From contig NZ_FMHZ01000002.1 of assembly GCF_900090315.1 (NCBI RefSeq), positions 1,838,501 to 1,902,500 of the forward strand: DNA of 64,000 nucleotides, written 5' to 3'. This DNA comes from Micromonospora citrea. GTDB taxonomy: Bacteria; Actinomycetota; Actinomycetes; Mycobacteriales; Micromonosporaceae. Of the stretch, positions 9,512 to 19,172 are shown piece by piece (position 1 is the stretch's first letter; each line of letters starts with the position of its first letter). Under the pieces are notes generated by a model that saw only the letters and a list, made by a program, of their open reading frames with translations, did not search any database and had not been told where the DNA came from. The translations under genes were made by a program, and so were the position numbers.

Positions 9512-12348
9512 GTCCGCCTCCCCTTCCGGTCGACGCGCAGCCCGCCGCCGGAGCCGCCGGCCGCCTCGATGTGCCGGTCCACCTCGGCGCCGAGACTGCG
9601 CAGGATGTCCAGCACCAGCCCGACCACGACGAGATAGACCCCGACGTCGAAGAAGAGAGAGGTGACCAGGTAGAACTCGCCGATCAGCGGCAGCCACAGG
9701 TCGACCCGGGCGCTCTCCAGCACGGACCCGCCCGCGAGCAGCGCGATCGCGCCGGTGCCGACCGAGACGAGGAGGCCGGCGCCGAGCACCGTGCCCGCGC
9801 CGACCGGCGCGGCCTCGGCCAACTCGTCCCGGCCGCCGGCCAGGTAGCGCACGACCAGCGCCAGGCCCGCCACCAGGCCGCCGGCGAAGCCCCCGCCCGG
9901 CGCGTTGTGGCCGGAGAAGAGCAGGAACAGGGAGAACACCACCACGGTGTGGAAGATCAGCCGGGTGACCACCTCCAGCACGATGGAGCGGCGCCGCTCG
10001 TGCAGGGTCACGCCGCCGCGCAGCCAGACCGGGCGGCCCGGCCGGTGCGGCCGGGCCGACGGCAACGGCCGGCGCGGGCGCGGCTCGGTCCGCGACCGCT
10101 GGAAGACCAGGCTGGCCACGCCGGTCGCGGCCACCACCAGCACCGCCAGCTCCCCCATCGTGTCCCACGCGCGGATGTCGACCAGGGTCACGTTGACCAC
10201 GTTGCGGCCGTACCCCTGGGTGACCGCCAGGTCCGGGAACGCCTCGGAGATGGTGGGCGCCCGGCGGGCCGCCGCCGCGGTCAGCGCCAGCCCGGCCGCC
10301 ACCACGCCGGCCGCCACGCCGATCGCCCGGCGCACCCAGCGGCGGCGGCGCGGGCGCGCCGAGAAGCGCTCGGGCAGCCGGCGCAGCACCAGCACGAACA
10401 CCGCGATGGTGGCGGTCTCGACGAGGAACTGGGTCAGCGCCAGGTCCGGCGCGCCGTAGAGGACGAAGAGCATCGCGCTGCCGTAGCCGGTCATCCCCAC
10501 CAGCAGCATCGCCGTCAGCCGCCGGCGGGCGCCCACCGCGAGCACCGCCGCCACGGCGATCACCGCCACCACCACGACCTGCAGCGGGTTGTCCCACGCG
10601 TCGATCCGGTCCCGCCAGGGCCGGGTGGCCAGCATCGCCCCGCCGGGCAGCACCGTGAGGGTGAGCAGGATGACCCCGAGATACTGGGGCAGGGAACCGC
10701 GCTGGGTGACGCTGGTGACCTCGATGGCCAGCCGGTCGAACCGGCTGATCACCCACTCGTATCCCTGGTTGCCGCTGACCGGGACGTGCAGCCGGGCCAG
10801 CACCGGGGCGAGCGGGCCGCGCAGCGCGAACAGCGCCCCGCCGCCGGCCACGGCGAGGGCGGAGAGGCCCAGCGCGGGGGTGAGGCCGTGCCACAGCGCC
10901 AGGTGCCCGCCGACCGTGCCGAAGAGTTCGGCGTACGGGCTGAACAGGTCGTCGAGGAGCCCGGCGGCCGGGCCGGCGACCAGCCCGAGGACGGCGAGCA
11001 GGGCCGGCGGGACGAGCATCGGCGCGGCGATCCGGCCCACGCCGGTCGGCTCCACCCCCGGCCGGGTGGCGAACGCGCCCCAGACGAACCGGGCGCTGTA
11101 GGCGACGGTGAGCGCGGTGCCGGCCACCAGCCCGGCGAGCACCCAGGGCCGGTCGGTGAAGGCGGCCAGCACGGCCTCCTTGGCGACGAAACCGACCAGC
11201 GGCGGCAGGCCGGCCATCGACGCGGCGGCGAGCACCGCGACGGTCGCGAGCAGCGGCGCCCGCCGGCCCAGGCCGGACAGTTCCCGCAGGTCGCGGGTGT
11301 CGGCGCCGTGGTCGACGATGCCGACGACGAGGAACAGCGCCGCCTTGAACAGGGCGTGGGCCAGCAGCATGGCCGCGCCGGCCAGGGCGGCGTCCGGGGT
11401 GCCCGCGCCGACGACCACCGCGAGCAGGCCGAGCTGGCTGACCGTGCCGTACGCCAGCAGCAGCTTCAGGTCGGTCTGACGCAGCGCCGCCCAACCGCCG
11501 GCGAGCATGGTCGCGAGGCCGGCGACCACCACCACCGGCCGCCACGGGCCGACCGCCGCCAGCACCGGGGCGAGCAGCCCGATCAGGTACACGCCGGCCT
11601 TCACCATCGCCGCGGCGTGCAGGTACGCGCTCACCGGCGTGGGGGCCGCCATCGCGACCGGCAGCCAGGAGCTGAACGGCAGCACCGCCGACTTGGACAG
11701 CGCCCCGGCGAGGATCAGCAGCACCGCCGTGACCAGGTACGCCCCGCCCGGCAGCGGGCCGGCGGCGATCTCGGACCACCGGTAGCCGCCGGCGTGGTCG
11801 CCGAGCATGATGAACCCGACCAGCATGGCGAGCCCGCCGAGGGTGGTCACGGTCAACGCCTGGGCGGCCGCCCAGCGGCTGGCGCGCCGCTCCGTGCTGT
11901 GCCCGATCAGCAGGTACGAGAAGATCGTGGTCAGCTCCCAGCAGACGTAGAGCAGCAGCAGGTCGTCGGCGAGGACCAGGCCGAGCATCGCCCCCGCGAA
12001 GGCCACCAGGACGGCCGCGAAGCGGGCCAGCCCGGCCGACCCGGGGGCGAAGTAGCGGGCGCTGTAGACGAGCACCAGCGCGCCGACGCCGCCGACCAGC
12101 AGGGTCATCAGCCAGGACAGGGTGGTCAGCCGCAGCGCCAGGTCGAGCCCGAGCTGCCGGATCCACGGGTACGTCTCGACCACCGCCCCGCCGTCGCGGA
12201 CGGCGGGCGTGCGGGCCAGCGCCCAGCCGGCGGCAGCGGCCGGCGCCAGCGCGAGCGGGTAGCAGGCGCGCGGACCCCACCACCGCACCAGCAGCGGCGC
12301 CACGAGGGCCGCCACGAGGTGGAGGATCAGCAGTACGAGCACCCGCAC
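9508..12348 (-). CDS. mrpA: Mrp antiporter subunit A, fused to MrpB-like domain
   Basis: A 946-residue protein, first gene of the operon. Residues 1-600 are the NuoL-like antiporter part (SAYLHAAAMVKAGVYLIGLL and ALFKAALFLVVGIVDHG are typical, including the conserved channel Lys). The middle has the NuoJ-like MrpA tail (MLLVGMTGYGSAMLFVLYG, DLALTQFLVE). The C-terminal 140 residues match stand-alone MrpB (IFHTVVVFSLFLLFSGHNAP). This A-B fusion is the usual actinobacterial arrangement and explains the lack of a separate mrpB. GTG 12348 heads a six-gene unit, A(B)-C-D-E-F-G, covering 6 kb. Confidence 0.93.
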   Translation of the reverse strand: MRVLVLLILHLVAALVAPLLVRWWGPRACYPLALAPAAAAGWALARTPAVRDGGAVVETYPWIRQLGLDLALRLTTLSWLMTLLVGGVGALVLVYSARYFAPGSAGLARFAAVLVAFAGAMLGLVLADDLLLLYVCWELTTIFSYLLIGHSTERRASRWAAAQALTVTTLGGLAMLVGFIMLGDHAGGYRWSEIAAGPLPGGAYLVTAVLLILAGALSKSAVLPFSSWLPVAMAAPTPVSAYLHAAAMVKAGVYLIGLLAPVLAAVGPWRPVVVVAGLATMLAGGWAALRQTDLKLLLAYGTVSQLGLLAVVVGAGTPDAALAGAAMLLAHALFKAALFLVVGIVDHGADTRDLRELSGLGRRAPLLATVAVLAAASMAGLPPLVGFVAKEAVLAAFTDRPWVLAGLVAGTALTVAYSARFVWGAFATRPGVEPTGVGRIAAPMLVPPALLAVLGLVAGPAAGLLDDLFSPYAELFGTVGGHLALWHGLTPALGLSALAVAGGGALFALRGPLAPVLARLHVPVSGNQGYEWVISRFDRLAIEVTSVTQRGSLPQYLGVILLTLTVLPGGAMLATRPWRDRIDAWDNPLQVVVVAVIAVAAVLAVGARRRLTAMLLVGMTGYGSAMLFVLYGAPDLALTQFLVETATIAVFVLVLRRLPERFSARPRRRRWVRRAIGVAAGVVAAGLALTAAAARRAPTISEAFPDLAVTQGYGRNVVNVTLVDIRAWDTMGELAVLVVAATGVASLVFQRSRTEPRPRRPLPSARPHRPGRPVWLRGGVTLHERRRSIVLEVVTRLIFHTVVVFSLFLLFSGHNAPGGGFAGGLVAGLALVVRYLAGGRDELAEAAPVGAGTVLGAGLLVSVGTGAIALLAGGSVLESARVDLWLPLIGEFYLVTSLFFDVGVYLVVVGLVLDILRSLGAEVDRHIEAAGGSGGGLRVDRKGRRT

Positions 12349-12480
12349 TCCCGGTCGAGGTGGCAGCGGCGCGCGCCGGAACGGGCCGGCGCCTAGCTGC
12401 GATCAGACGCCAGATGACCGCCCGGCGGGCCGTTTTGCGGGAATTCGTCCGTTCACCGGCCGACCCGATCTCGCGGTGCG

Positions 12481-12553
12481 GCGCGGTCAGCCGACGGCGA
12501 CGTCGGCGGCGGGCACAGCGGTCGGGCGCGGTCAGCCGACGCCGACGTCGGCG
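12481..12553. repeat. Two direct copies 45 bp apart spanning a gene's stop codon
   Basis: The segments 12481-12508 and 12526-12553 differ at one base (core GCGCGGTCAGCCGACG). The period of 45 is in frame with the minus-strand gene ending at 12532, so the duplicated piece includes its last codons and its stop. The outer copy would encode a second near-identical tail ending. Confidence 0.75.
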
Positions 12554-12918
12554 GTAGGGACGGCGGGCTCCCGGGCGGGGCGCTCCCGGCGGGCCTCCAC
12601 CAGCAGGTCGGGGCGGCCGAGCTGGAGCACGACCTTGTTGACCACCCGCTGGGCGGCGGCGAGGGACCGCACCGAAAGCAACCGGCCACGGCTCTCCCGG
12701 CGCAGCACGAAGTAGTGCACCGCGGCGCGGACCTGGCCCCGGTCGGCGGCGCTGGACTGGGCGGTGGAGACGACCAGCTCGCGCAGCACGGCCGCGAGCC
12801 GCTCGGCCAGCTCCAGCTCCGCGCCGGCCAGGCCGGCGCGGACGGCGGCGAGATGGCTGTCGACCTTGCGGATGAGCACGTCGGTGCCGGGCTCGAAGCT
12901 CCGCTGCTCGACGGTCAT
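12532..12918 (-). CDS. Hypothetical protein, mostly helical, actinobacterial type
   Basis: 128 residues, not assigned to a known family. The sequence looks soluble and helical (VDSHLAAVRAGLAGAELELAE then LAAVLRELVVS), with a basic middle (HYFVLRRESRGRLLSVR) and a Pro/Arg-rich tail ending TADVGVG that is duplicated just past the stop. ATG 12918 follows a good GGAGGG at 7 bases. Divergent from lhr across an AT-rich promoter region with two palindromes, so the two may share regulation; a link to DNA repair is only a guess from position. Coding status is supported by the SD and by typical codon bias. Confidence 0.65.
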   Translation of the reverse strand: MTVEQRSFEPGTDVLIRKVDSHLAAVRAGLAGAELELAERLAAVLRELVVSTAQSSAADRGQVRAAVHYFVLRRESRGRLLSVRSLAAAQRVVNKVVLQLGRPDLLVEARRERPAREPAVPTADVGVG

Positions 12919-12962
12919 CCGATCCCTCCACCCCGGCCGACTCCGAGTGAAGTTACTTTATG

Positions 12963-12999
12963 TTGCGCGCCGCAAGCAAGCAGTTAAGTAAGACTTAAC
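12963..12999. promoter_or_regulatory. Two palindromes in the AT-rich divergent promoter region before lhr
   Basis: A local AT-rich island (12947-13010), striking in this genome, holds TTGCG-CGC-CGCAA (12963-12975) and the perfect 7-bp dyad GTTAAGT-AAG-ACTTAAC (12983-12999). It lies between the divergent starts at 12918 and 13097. The second dyad has the size and AT-richness of a MarR- or TetR-type operator. No cognate regulator is encoded next to it. Confidence 0.5.
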
Positions 13000-13096
13000 G
13001 CATTCAACGGCACAACCATCGCGTATGGACCAGGACCGGACACAGTAAGCGTCCGCCAGCGGCCGGATGTCACACCGTCGGGGCAGGATGGATGGC

Positions 13097-16000
13097 GTGA
13101 CGGATGCGATGGCGGGTTTCGGCGCGGCCACCCGGGAGTGGTTCACCGCCGCCTTCGCCGCGCCCACCGCTGCCCAGGTCGGCGCCTGGAAGTCGGTCGC
13201 CGCCGGCCGCAACGCGCTGGTGGTGGCGCCGACCGGCTCCGGCAAGACCCTGGCGGCCTTCCTCTGGTCGCTCGACCGGCTGGCCCGCGAGCCCGCCCCC
13301 GCCGACCGCCGGCACCGCTGCCGCGTGCTATACGTCAGCCCGCTCAAGGCGCTCGCGGTCGACGTCGAGCGCAACCTGCGCGCCCCGCTCGCCGGGATCC
13401 GGCAGGCCGCCAGCCGGCTCGGCATCGCCCCGCCGGAGATCACGGTGGGGATGCGCACGGGCGACACCCCGGCCGACGAGCGGCGCGCGTTCGCCCGCAC
13501 CCCGCCCGACATCCTCATCACCACGCCCGAGTCGCTGTTCCTGCTGCTCACCTCCGCCGCCCGCGACTCCCTGCGCGGCGTCGAGACGGTGATCGTCGAC
13601 GAGGTGCACGCGGTGGCCGGCACCAAGCGCGGGGCCCACCTCGCGCTCTCCCTCGAGCGCCTCGACGAGCTGCTGCCCGCCCCCGCCCAGCGGATCGGCC
13701 TGTCCGCCACGGTCCGGCCGGTCGACGCGTGCGCCCGCTTCCTCGGCGGCGCCCGGCCCGTCGACGTCGTGGCGCCGCCCACGGCCAAGACGATCGAGGT
13801 CAGCGTCCAGGTCCCGGTGGAGGACATGACCCGCCTCGACGAGCAGGAGCCGCCGGAGGACGATCTCGGCGGGCTCGGGCCGCGCCGGGCGTCGATCTGG
13901 CCGGCGGTGGAGGAGCGGGTCCTCGCCCTGATCCGCGCGCACCGCTCGACCATCGTCTTCACCAACTCGCGCCGCTCGGCCGAGCGGCTCTGCGCCCGGC
14001 TCAACGAGCTGGCCGCCGAGGAGCCGACCGGCCCTGGCGGGAACGACGCGCCGGCCCGGGGCGCCGCCGAGCCGGGTGGCCCCGGTCCCGCCGCCGGGGC
14101 ACCGGGAGGTCCCGGCCCGGTGCGGCGGACGCCGGCGGAGATGATGGCCCAGGCGGGCGGGGCGGCCGGCGCGCCGCCGGTGATCGCCCGCGCTCACCAC
14201 GGCAGCGTGTCGCGGGAGGAACGCAGGCACATCGAGGAGGCGCTCAAGTCCGGCCAGTTGCCCGCCGTGGTGGCCACCTCCAGCCTGGAGCTGGGCATCG
14301 ACATGGGCGCGGTAGACCTGGTGGTGCAGATCGAGGCGCCGCCCAGCGTGGCGGCCGGGCTGCAGCGGGTGGGCCGGGCCGGGCACCAGGTCGGCGCGGT
14401 CTCGCGGGGTGTGGTCTTCCCGAAGCACCGGGGCGACCTGCTCTCCTGCACGGTGGTGGCCGAGCGGATGGGCGGCGGCGCCATCGAGGAGCTGCACTAC
14501 CCGCGCAACCCGCTCGACGTGCTGGCCCAGCAGGTCGTCGCCATGGTCGCGCTGGAGCCGTGGCAGGTCGGCGACCTGGCCGCCGTGGTCCGCCGGGCGG
14601 CGCCCTTCGCGGAGCTGCCCGACTCGGCGCTGCACGCCGTGCTCGACATGCTCTCCGGCCGCTACCCGTCCACCGCCTTCGCCGAGTTGCGGCCCCGGCT
14701 GGTCTGGGACCGCGCCACCGACACCCTCACCGGACGGCCCGGCGCCCAGCGCCTCGCGGTGACCAGCGGCGGCACCATCCCCGACCGAGGGCTCTTCGGC
14801 GTCTTCCTGGCCGGCGCCGAACGGGCCGCCCGGGTCGGCGAGCTGGACGAGGAGATGGTCTACGAGTCGCGGGTCGGCGACGTGTTCCTGCTCGGCTCGT
14901 CCTCCTGGCGGATCGAGGAGATCACGCCCGACCGGGTGCTGGTCTCCCCCGCCCCGGGGCAGGCGGCGAAGATGCCGTTCTGGAAGGGCGACCAGCTCGG
15001 CCGCCCCGTCGAGCTGGGTCGCGCCATCGGCGCACGGGTGCGGGCCCTGCTGCGGCAGGACGACGAGGCCGCGGTCGCCGCGCTGCGGGCCGGTGGGCTC
15101 GACGACTGGGCCGCCGGCAACCTGATGGCCTACCTGCGCGAGCAGCGCGCCGCCACCCGGTCCCTGCCCGACGACCGCACGGTGGTGGTCGAGCGCTTCC
15201 GCGACGAGCTGGGCGACTGGCGGCTGGCCGTGCACAGCGTGCTCGGCGCCCGGGTCAACGGGCCCTGGGCGCTGGCGATCGGGCGCCGGCTCGCCGAGCG
15301 CTACGGGGTGGACGCCCAGGTGATGCCCTCCGACGACGGGATCGTCGTCCGCCTGCCGGACACCGCCGACGAGCCGCCGGGCGCCGACGTGGTGGTCTTC
15401 GAGCCGGAGGAGGTCGCCCAACTCGTCGAGGAGTCCGTCGGCACCTCCGCGCTCTTCGCGTCCCGGTTCCGGGAGTGCGCCGCCCGGTCGCTGCTGCTGC
15501 CCCGCCGCGACCCGCGCCGCCGCCAGCCGCTGTGGCAGCAGCGCCAGCGAGCCGCCCAGCTGCTCGACGTCGCCCGCGAGTACGCGGACTTCCCGGTCAC
15601 CCTGGAGGCCGCCCGGGAGTGCCTCCAGGACGTCTTCGACCAGCCGGCGCTGGCCGAGCTGATGCGCGACCTGGCCGCCCGCAGGGTGCGCCTGGTCGAG
15701 GTCGAGACGGCCCAGCCGTCGCCGTTCGCCCGGTCGCTGCTGTTCGGCTACGTCGGTGCCTTCCTCTACGAGGGCGACGCCCCGCTGGCCGAGCGTCGGG
15801 CCGCCGCGCTCGCGCTGGACTCGGCCCTGCTCGGCGAGCTGCTCGGCCGCGTCGACCTGCGGGAGCTGCTCGACCCGGCGGTGCTGGCCGAGACCGGGCG
15901 GCAGCTGCGCTGGCTGACCGAGCAGCGCCGCCCGCGCGACGCGGAGGACGTGGTCGAGCTGCTGCGCGTGGTCGGCGACCTCTCCGAGGCCGAGCTGGCC

Positions 16001-17710
16001 GAGCGGGGCGCGCCCGTGCGGTGGTTGACCGAGCTGGCGGCCGCCCGCCGGGTGCTGCGGGTGCGCATCGCCGGCGAGGAGCGCTGGGTCGGCGTCGAGG
16101 ACGCGGCCCGGCTGCGCGACGCCCTCGGCGTGGCCATGCCGGTCGGGGTCGCCGAGGCCCACCTCGCGCCGGTCGCCGACCCGCTCGGCGACCTCGTCGC
16201 CCGCTACGCGCGTACGCACGGCCCGTTCGCGGCCGCCAGCTGCGCCGCCCGCTTCGGGCTCGGGGTGGCGGTGGTCGAGCAGGCGCTGCGCCGGCTCGCC
16301 GCCTCCGGGCGCATCGTCTCCGGCGAGTTCACCCCCGACACGGCCGGCACCCAGTGGTGCGACGCCGAGGTGCTGCGTCTGCTGCGCCGCCGGTCCCTCG
16401 CCGCCCTGCGCCGGGAGATCGAGCCGGTGCCGCCCCGCGCGCTGGCCGCGTTCCTGCCCCGCTGGCAGCAGGTCGGCTCGTCGGCGCGCGGGGTGGAGGC
16501 GCTGGCCGCCGCCGTCGAGCAGTTGCAGGGGGCGGCGGTGCCGGCGTCGGCCCTGGAACGCCTCGTGCTGCCCGGCCGGGTCGCCGACTATTCTCCCGCC
16601 CAGCTCGACGAGCTGTGCGCCAGCGGCGAGGTGGTGTGGGCCGGCTCCGGGGCGATCTCCGGCGGGGACGGCTGGGTCACCCTCGCGTACGCGGACGTGG
16701 CTCCGCTGCTGCTGCCCCCGCCCGACGAGGCACTCGCCCGCACCCCGCTGCACGACGCGGTGCTCGACGCCCTCGGCGACGGGCAGGCGCTGTTCTTCCG
16801 GTCGCTGTCCGACCGGGTGGGCTCGACCGACGACGCCGCGCTGACCGCCGCCCTCTGGGACCTGGTCTGGGCCGGTCACCTGACCAACGACACGCTGGCC
16901 CCGCTGCGGGCGGTGCTCGGGGGCGGCGGGGCGCACCGGTCCCGCCCGGCCGCCCCGCGCACCCGCTACCGCCGGCCCGGGCGGGTGGCCCTGCCGACCC
17001 GCGGCGGCCCGCCGACCGTCGCCGGCCGCTGGTCCCGCCTGCCGGAGCGCGACACCGACCCGACGCGCCGCGCCGCGGCCCTGGCCGACGTGCTGCTCGA
17101 ACGGCACGGCGTGGTGACCCGGGGGGCGGTCGTGGCCGAGCAGGTGGCCGGCGGCTTCGCCGCGGTCTATCCGGTGCTCTCCGCGCTGGAGGAGCGCGGC
17201 GCCGCCCGCCGGGGCTACTTCGTCGAAGGGCTGGGCGCGGCGCAGTTCGCGGTGCCGGGCGCGGTGGACCGGATCCGGGCGCTGGCGGAGCCGGCCGACG
17301 GCGGCCGGGGTCGCGGCGGGCCCACCCTGGTGCTCGCCGCGACCGACCCGGCCAACCCGTACGGCGCGGCGCTGCCCTGGCCGGAACGGGTGGTCGACTC
17401 CGGCGACGGGGCGGCCCCCGCGACCGGGCACCGGGCGGGGCGCAAGGCCGGCGCCCTGGTGGTGCTGGTCGCCGGCGACCTGGTGCTCTACGTCGAGCGC
17501 GGCGGGCGGACCATCCTCTCCTTCACCGACGACACCGACACGCTGGCGGCGGCCGGCAAGGCGCTCGCCGACGCGGTCCACTCCGGGGCGCTGGGGGCCA
17601 TGTCGGTGGAGCGGGCCGACGGCGAGGCGGTGGGCGCCTCGCCGCTGCGCGACGCGCTCACCGCGGCCGGTTTCCGGGCCACCCCACGCGGCCTGCGCCT
17701 GCGCGGCTGA
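13097..17710 (+). CDS. lhr: Lhr family ATP-dependent DNA helicase
   Basis: A 1537-residue superfamily 2 helicase of the long Lhr type, a 3'-to-5' single-strand DNA translocase that unwinds RNA:DNA hybrids and is linked to DNA repair in mycobacteria. The N-terminal core has Walker A APTGSGKTLAAF, Walker B as DEVH in IVDEVHAVAGTKRG, motif III GLSATVRP, and motifs V-VI in TSSLELGIDMG and QRVGRAGHQVG. A Gly/Pro-rich insertion lies near residues 310-355. The rest (about 850-1537) is the large Lhr C-terminal region. GTG 13097 was preferred: CAGGAT lies 7 bases before it (leaderless pattern) and AGGA is also at SD distance; ATG 13088 is possible. Nei2 glycosylase lies 3.6 kb downstream, echoing the mycobacterial lhr-nei pairing. 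Confidence 0.93.
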   Translation: MTDAMAGFGAATREWFTAAFAAPTAAQVGAWKSVAAGRNALVVAPTGSGKTLAAFLWSLDRLAREPAPADRRHRCRVLYVSPLKALAVDVERNLRAPLAGIRQAASRLGIAPPEITVGMRTGDTPADERRAFARTPPDILITTPESLFLLLTSAARDSLRGVETVIVDEVHAVAGTKRGAHLALSLERLDELLPAPAQRIGLSATVRPVDACARFLGGARPVDVVAPPTAKTIEVSVQVPVEDMTRLDEQEPPEDDLGGLGPRRASIWPAVEERVLALIRAHRSTIVFTNSRRSAERLCARLNELAAEEPTGPGGNDAPARGAAEPGGPGPAAGAPGGPGPVRRTPAEMMAQAGGAAGAPPVIARAHHGSVSREERRHIEEALKSGQLPAVVATSSLELGIDMGAVDLVVQIEAPPSVAAGLQRVGRAGHQVGAVSRGVVFPKHRGDLLSCTVVAERMGGGAIEELHYPRNPLDVLAQQVVAMVALEPWQVGDLAAVVRRAAPFAELPDSALHAVLDMLSGRYPSTAFAELRPRLVWDRATDTLTGRPGAQRLAVTSGGTIPDRGLFGVFLAGAERAARVGELDEEMVYESRVGDVFLLGSSSWRIEEITPDRVLVSPAPGQAAKMPFWKGDQLGRPVELGRAIGARVRALLRQDDEAAVAALRAGGLDDWAAGNLMAYLREQRAATRSLPDDRTVVVERFRDELGDWRLAVHSVLGARVNGPWALAIGRRLAERYGVDAQVMPSDDGIVVRLPDTADEPPGADVVVFEPEEVAQLVEESVGTSALFASRFRECAARSLLLPRRDPRRRQPLWQQRQRAAQLLDVAREYADFPVTLEAARECLQDVFDQPALAELMRDLAARRVRLVEVETAQPSPFARSLLFGYVGAFLYEGDAPLAERRAAALALDSALLGELLGRVDLRELLDPAVLAETGRQLRWLTEQRRPRDAEDVVELLRVVGDLSEAELAERGAPVRWLTELAAARRVLRVRIAGEERWVGVEDAARLRDALGVAMPVGVAEAHLAPVADPLGDLVARYARTHGPFAAASCAARFGLGVAVVEQALRRLAASGRIVSGEFTPDTAGTQWCDAEVLRLLRRRSLAALRREIEPVPPRALAAFLPRWQQVGSSARGVEALAAAVEQLQGAAVPASALERLVLPGRVADYSPAQLDELCASGEVVWAGSGAISGGDGWVTLAYADVAPLLLPPPDEALARTPLHDAVLDALGDGQALFFRSLSDRVGSTDDAALTAALWDLVWAGHLTNDTLAPLRAVLGGGGAHRSRPAAPRTRYRRPGRVALPTRGGPPTVAGRWSRLPERDTDPTRRAAALADVLLERHGVVTRGAVVAEQVAGGFAAVYPVLSALEERGAARRGYFVEGLGAAQFAVPGAVDRIRALAEPADGGRGRGGPTLVLAATDPANPYGAALPWPERVVDSGDGAAPATGHRAGRKAGALVVLVAGDLVLYVERGGRTILSFTDDTDTLAAAGKALADAVHSGALGAMSVERADGEAVGASPLRDALTAAGFRATPRGLRLRG

Positions 17711-17923
17711 CCGCTGCCGCGCGAGCCCCACGAACGGGTGACCGGACGGAGTGCCGGCCGCCGCCGACGGCGGGCCCGGCGCCGCCCGCGACCCGGTGGC
17801 CGATGCGGGAAGGACCGCGACCGATCGGTGGCCGACCCGGCGTCCCGGGCCAGGCGTGCCCCTCGGGGGTCGGCCGGCGAAAAGGCCGCAGCAACCGGCC
17901 GGGACCCGCCTGTGCTCCCGCCG

Positions 17924-18508
17924 TCAGCGCAGGCCGGTGAGGACCTTCTCGTACCTGGCCCGGTCCGCCGCCGGGGTCCTGGCCTCCAGGTAGTTGAGCA
18001 CCACGGCGCCGTGCCGGAAGGACTGGCCGCCCCAGGTCTCCGCGACGTCGCTGGCGCTCGAGGGGTCGGGGAAGACGTAGACGGTGACGGCGTCGGTGGC
18101 GATCAGCTCGGAGCAGCCCAGGCCGAGCCCGTCCGGCCCGCAGTCGACGGACCGGTCGCGCGGGTTCGGCACCTTCAGCCCCGCGGCCCGGAACGCGTCG
18201 ACGACCTGCCGGGCGCCCGGCGTACCGGTCGGCCGGACGGGCAGTTGGACCGGCGGCGGGCTGGCGGGTCGGCGCTCGGGGGCACTCGGCCCGGCCGGGC
18301 CCGTCGGCGGGGCGGCGGGCGTCGTGGCCGTCGACGGCGCACCGGTGCCGCCCGGGGCGCCGCCGGGGACCGACGCCGGGGCCGCCGGCGACGCCGAGGC
18401 GGCCGGTGTCGCGGCGCGCGGGGACTCCGCCGCGTCGTCGCCGCAGGCGGCGGTGAGGGCGGCGGCGATCACGAGAACCGCGACGGCGGACAGGTTCCGG
18501 TTGGTCAC
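17924..18508 (-). CDS. Secreted lipoprotein of unknown function
   Basis: 194 residues. A lipoprotein signal peptide with lipobox LTAAC puts the modified cysteine at residue 22, so the mature protein should be anchored on the outer face of the membrane. A low-complexity Ala/Pro/Ser/Thr linker (about 25-95) leads to a small C-terminal domain (about 100-194) with two Cys (CGPDGLGLGC), likely a disulfide, and VTVYVFPDPSSA. No enzymatic motif was recognised. GTG 18508 is preceded at 7 bases by CAGACT on the minus strand and lacks a well-spaced SD, so it may be leaderless. Confidence 0.75.
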   Translation of the reverse strand: MTNRNLSAVAVLVIAAALTAACGDDAAESPRAATPAASASPAAPASVPGGAPGGTGAPSTATTPAAPPTGPAGPSAPERRPASPPPVQLPVRPTGTPGARQVVDAFRAAGLKVPNPRDRSVDCGPDGLGLGCSELIATDAVTVYVFPDPSSASDVAETWGGQSFRHGAVVLNYLEARTPAADRARYEKVLTGLR

Positions 18509-18664
18509 CCCTGGCAGTCTGCCCAACCCGGTCCCGTACCGGCCAGTGGCCGGTCGGCCACCGCGCTGTCCCATATCCGGCAGCGCCCGGCGACCCGGAG
18601 TCGCGGATGCCGGCGCGCCGCCGCGCCGGTACGATCCCGACCCGGTCGACGAGGGGAGCCGACG

Positions 18665-19162
18665 ATGACCGGGGTGGCCGTCCGCCCGGCCCGGGCCGGG
18701 GACCGCGCGGCGGTCGACGCGCTGCACGACCGCGAGTGGGGCGGCCCGTACGTCGTCGCCCACGACACCCGCCACGACCTGCGTACGCTGCCCACGCTGG
18801 TGGCGGTCGACGGCGCCGGCGCGGTGGTCGGCGCGCTGGCCCACCACGGCGACGGCGACGGGCTGGAGGTGGTCAGCCTGGTCGCGGCGACGCCCGGCGC
18901 AGGCGTCGGCACCGCGCTGCTGGCGGCCGCCGCCGACGTGGCCCGGACCGAGGGGCGGGCCCGGATGTGGCTCGTCACGACCAACGACAACCTGCGGGCG
19001 CTGCGGTTCTACCAGCGGCGCGGGCTGCGGCTGGCGCGGGTGGACCGCGGCGCGGTGGACCGGGCCCGCCGGCTGAAGCCGACCATCCCCGTCGTCGGCG
19101 AGGACGGCATCCCCCTGCACGACGAGCTGATCCTCGAACTGCGGCTCACCGCCGGCGGCTAA
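18665..19162 (+). CDS. GNAT family N-acetyltransferase
   Basis: A 165-residue acetyltransferase of the Gcn5-related fold, which transfers acetyl from acetyl-CoA to an unknown amine. The CoA-binding loop appears as ATPGAGVGTALLAAA, followed by TTNDNLRALRFYQRRGLR, the usual last helix-strand of the fold. ATG 18665 follows GAGGGGAG at a good distance, and a TACGAT hexamer at 18629-18634 is a plausible -10 for a leadered transcript. The TAA stop overlaps the probable -10 element of the next gene. Confidence 0.88.
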   Translation: MTGVAVRPARAGDRAAVDALHDREWGGPYVVAHDTRHDLRTLPTLVAVDGAGAVVGALAHHGDGDGLEVVSLVAATPGAGVGTALLAAAADVARTEGRARMWLVTTNDNLRALRFYQRRGLRLARVDRGAVDRARRLKPTIPVVGEDGIPLHDELILELRLTAGG

Positions 19163-19165
19163 CCT
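19160..19165 (+). promoter_or_regulatory. Probable -10 element (TAACCT) for the SAM hydrolase-family gene
   Basis: TAACCT sits 7 bases before ATG 19173 and starts inside the stop codon of the upstream acetyltransferase. No Shine-Dalgarno precedes the ATG, so transcription probably begins at or next to it, giving a leaderless mRNA. Confidence 0.45.
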
Positions 19166-19172
19166 GCCGGGC

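Noticed and set aside
13138..17940. A 1600-codon open frame overlapping lhr in another plus-strand frame
   Set aside because: Composition is Arg/Pro/Gly-rich with no motifs, while the lhr frame carries all helicase motifs.
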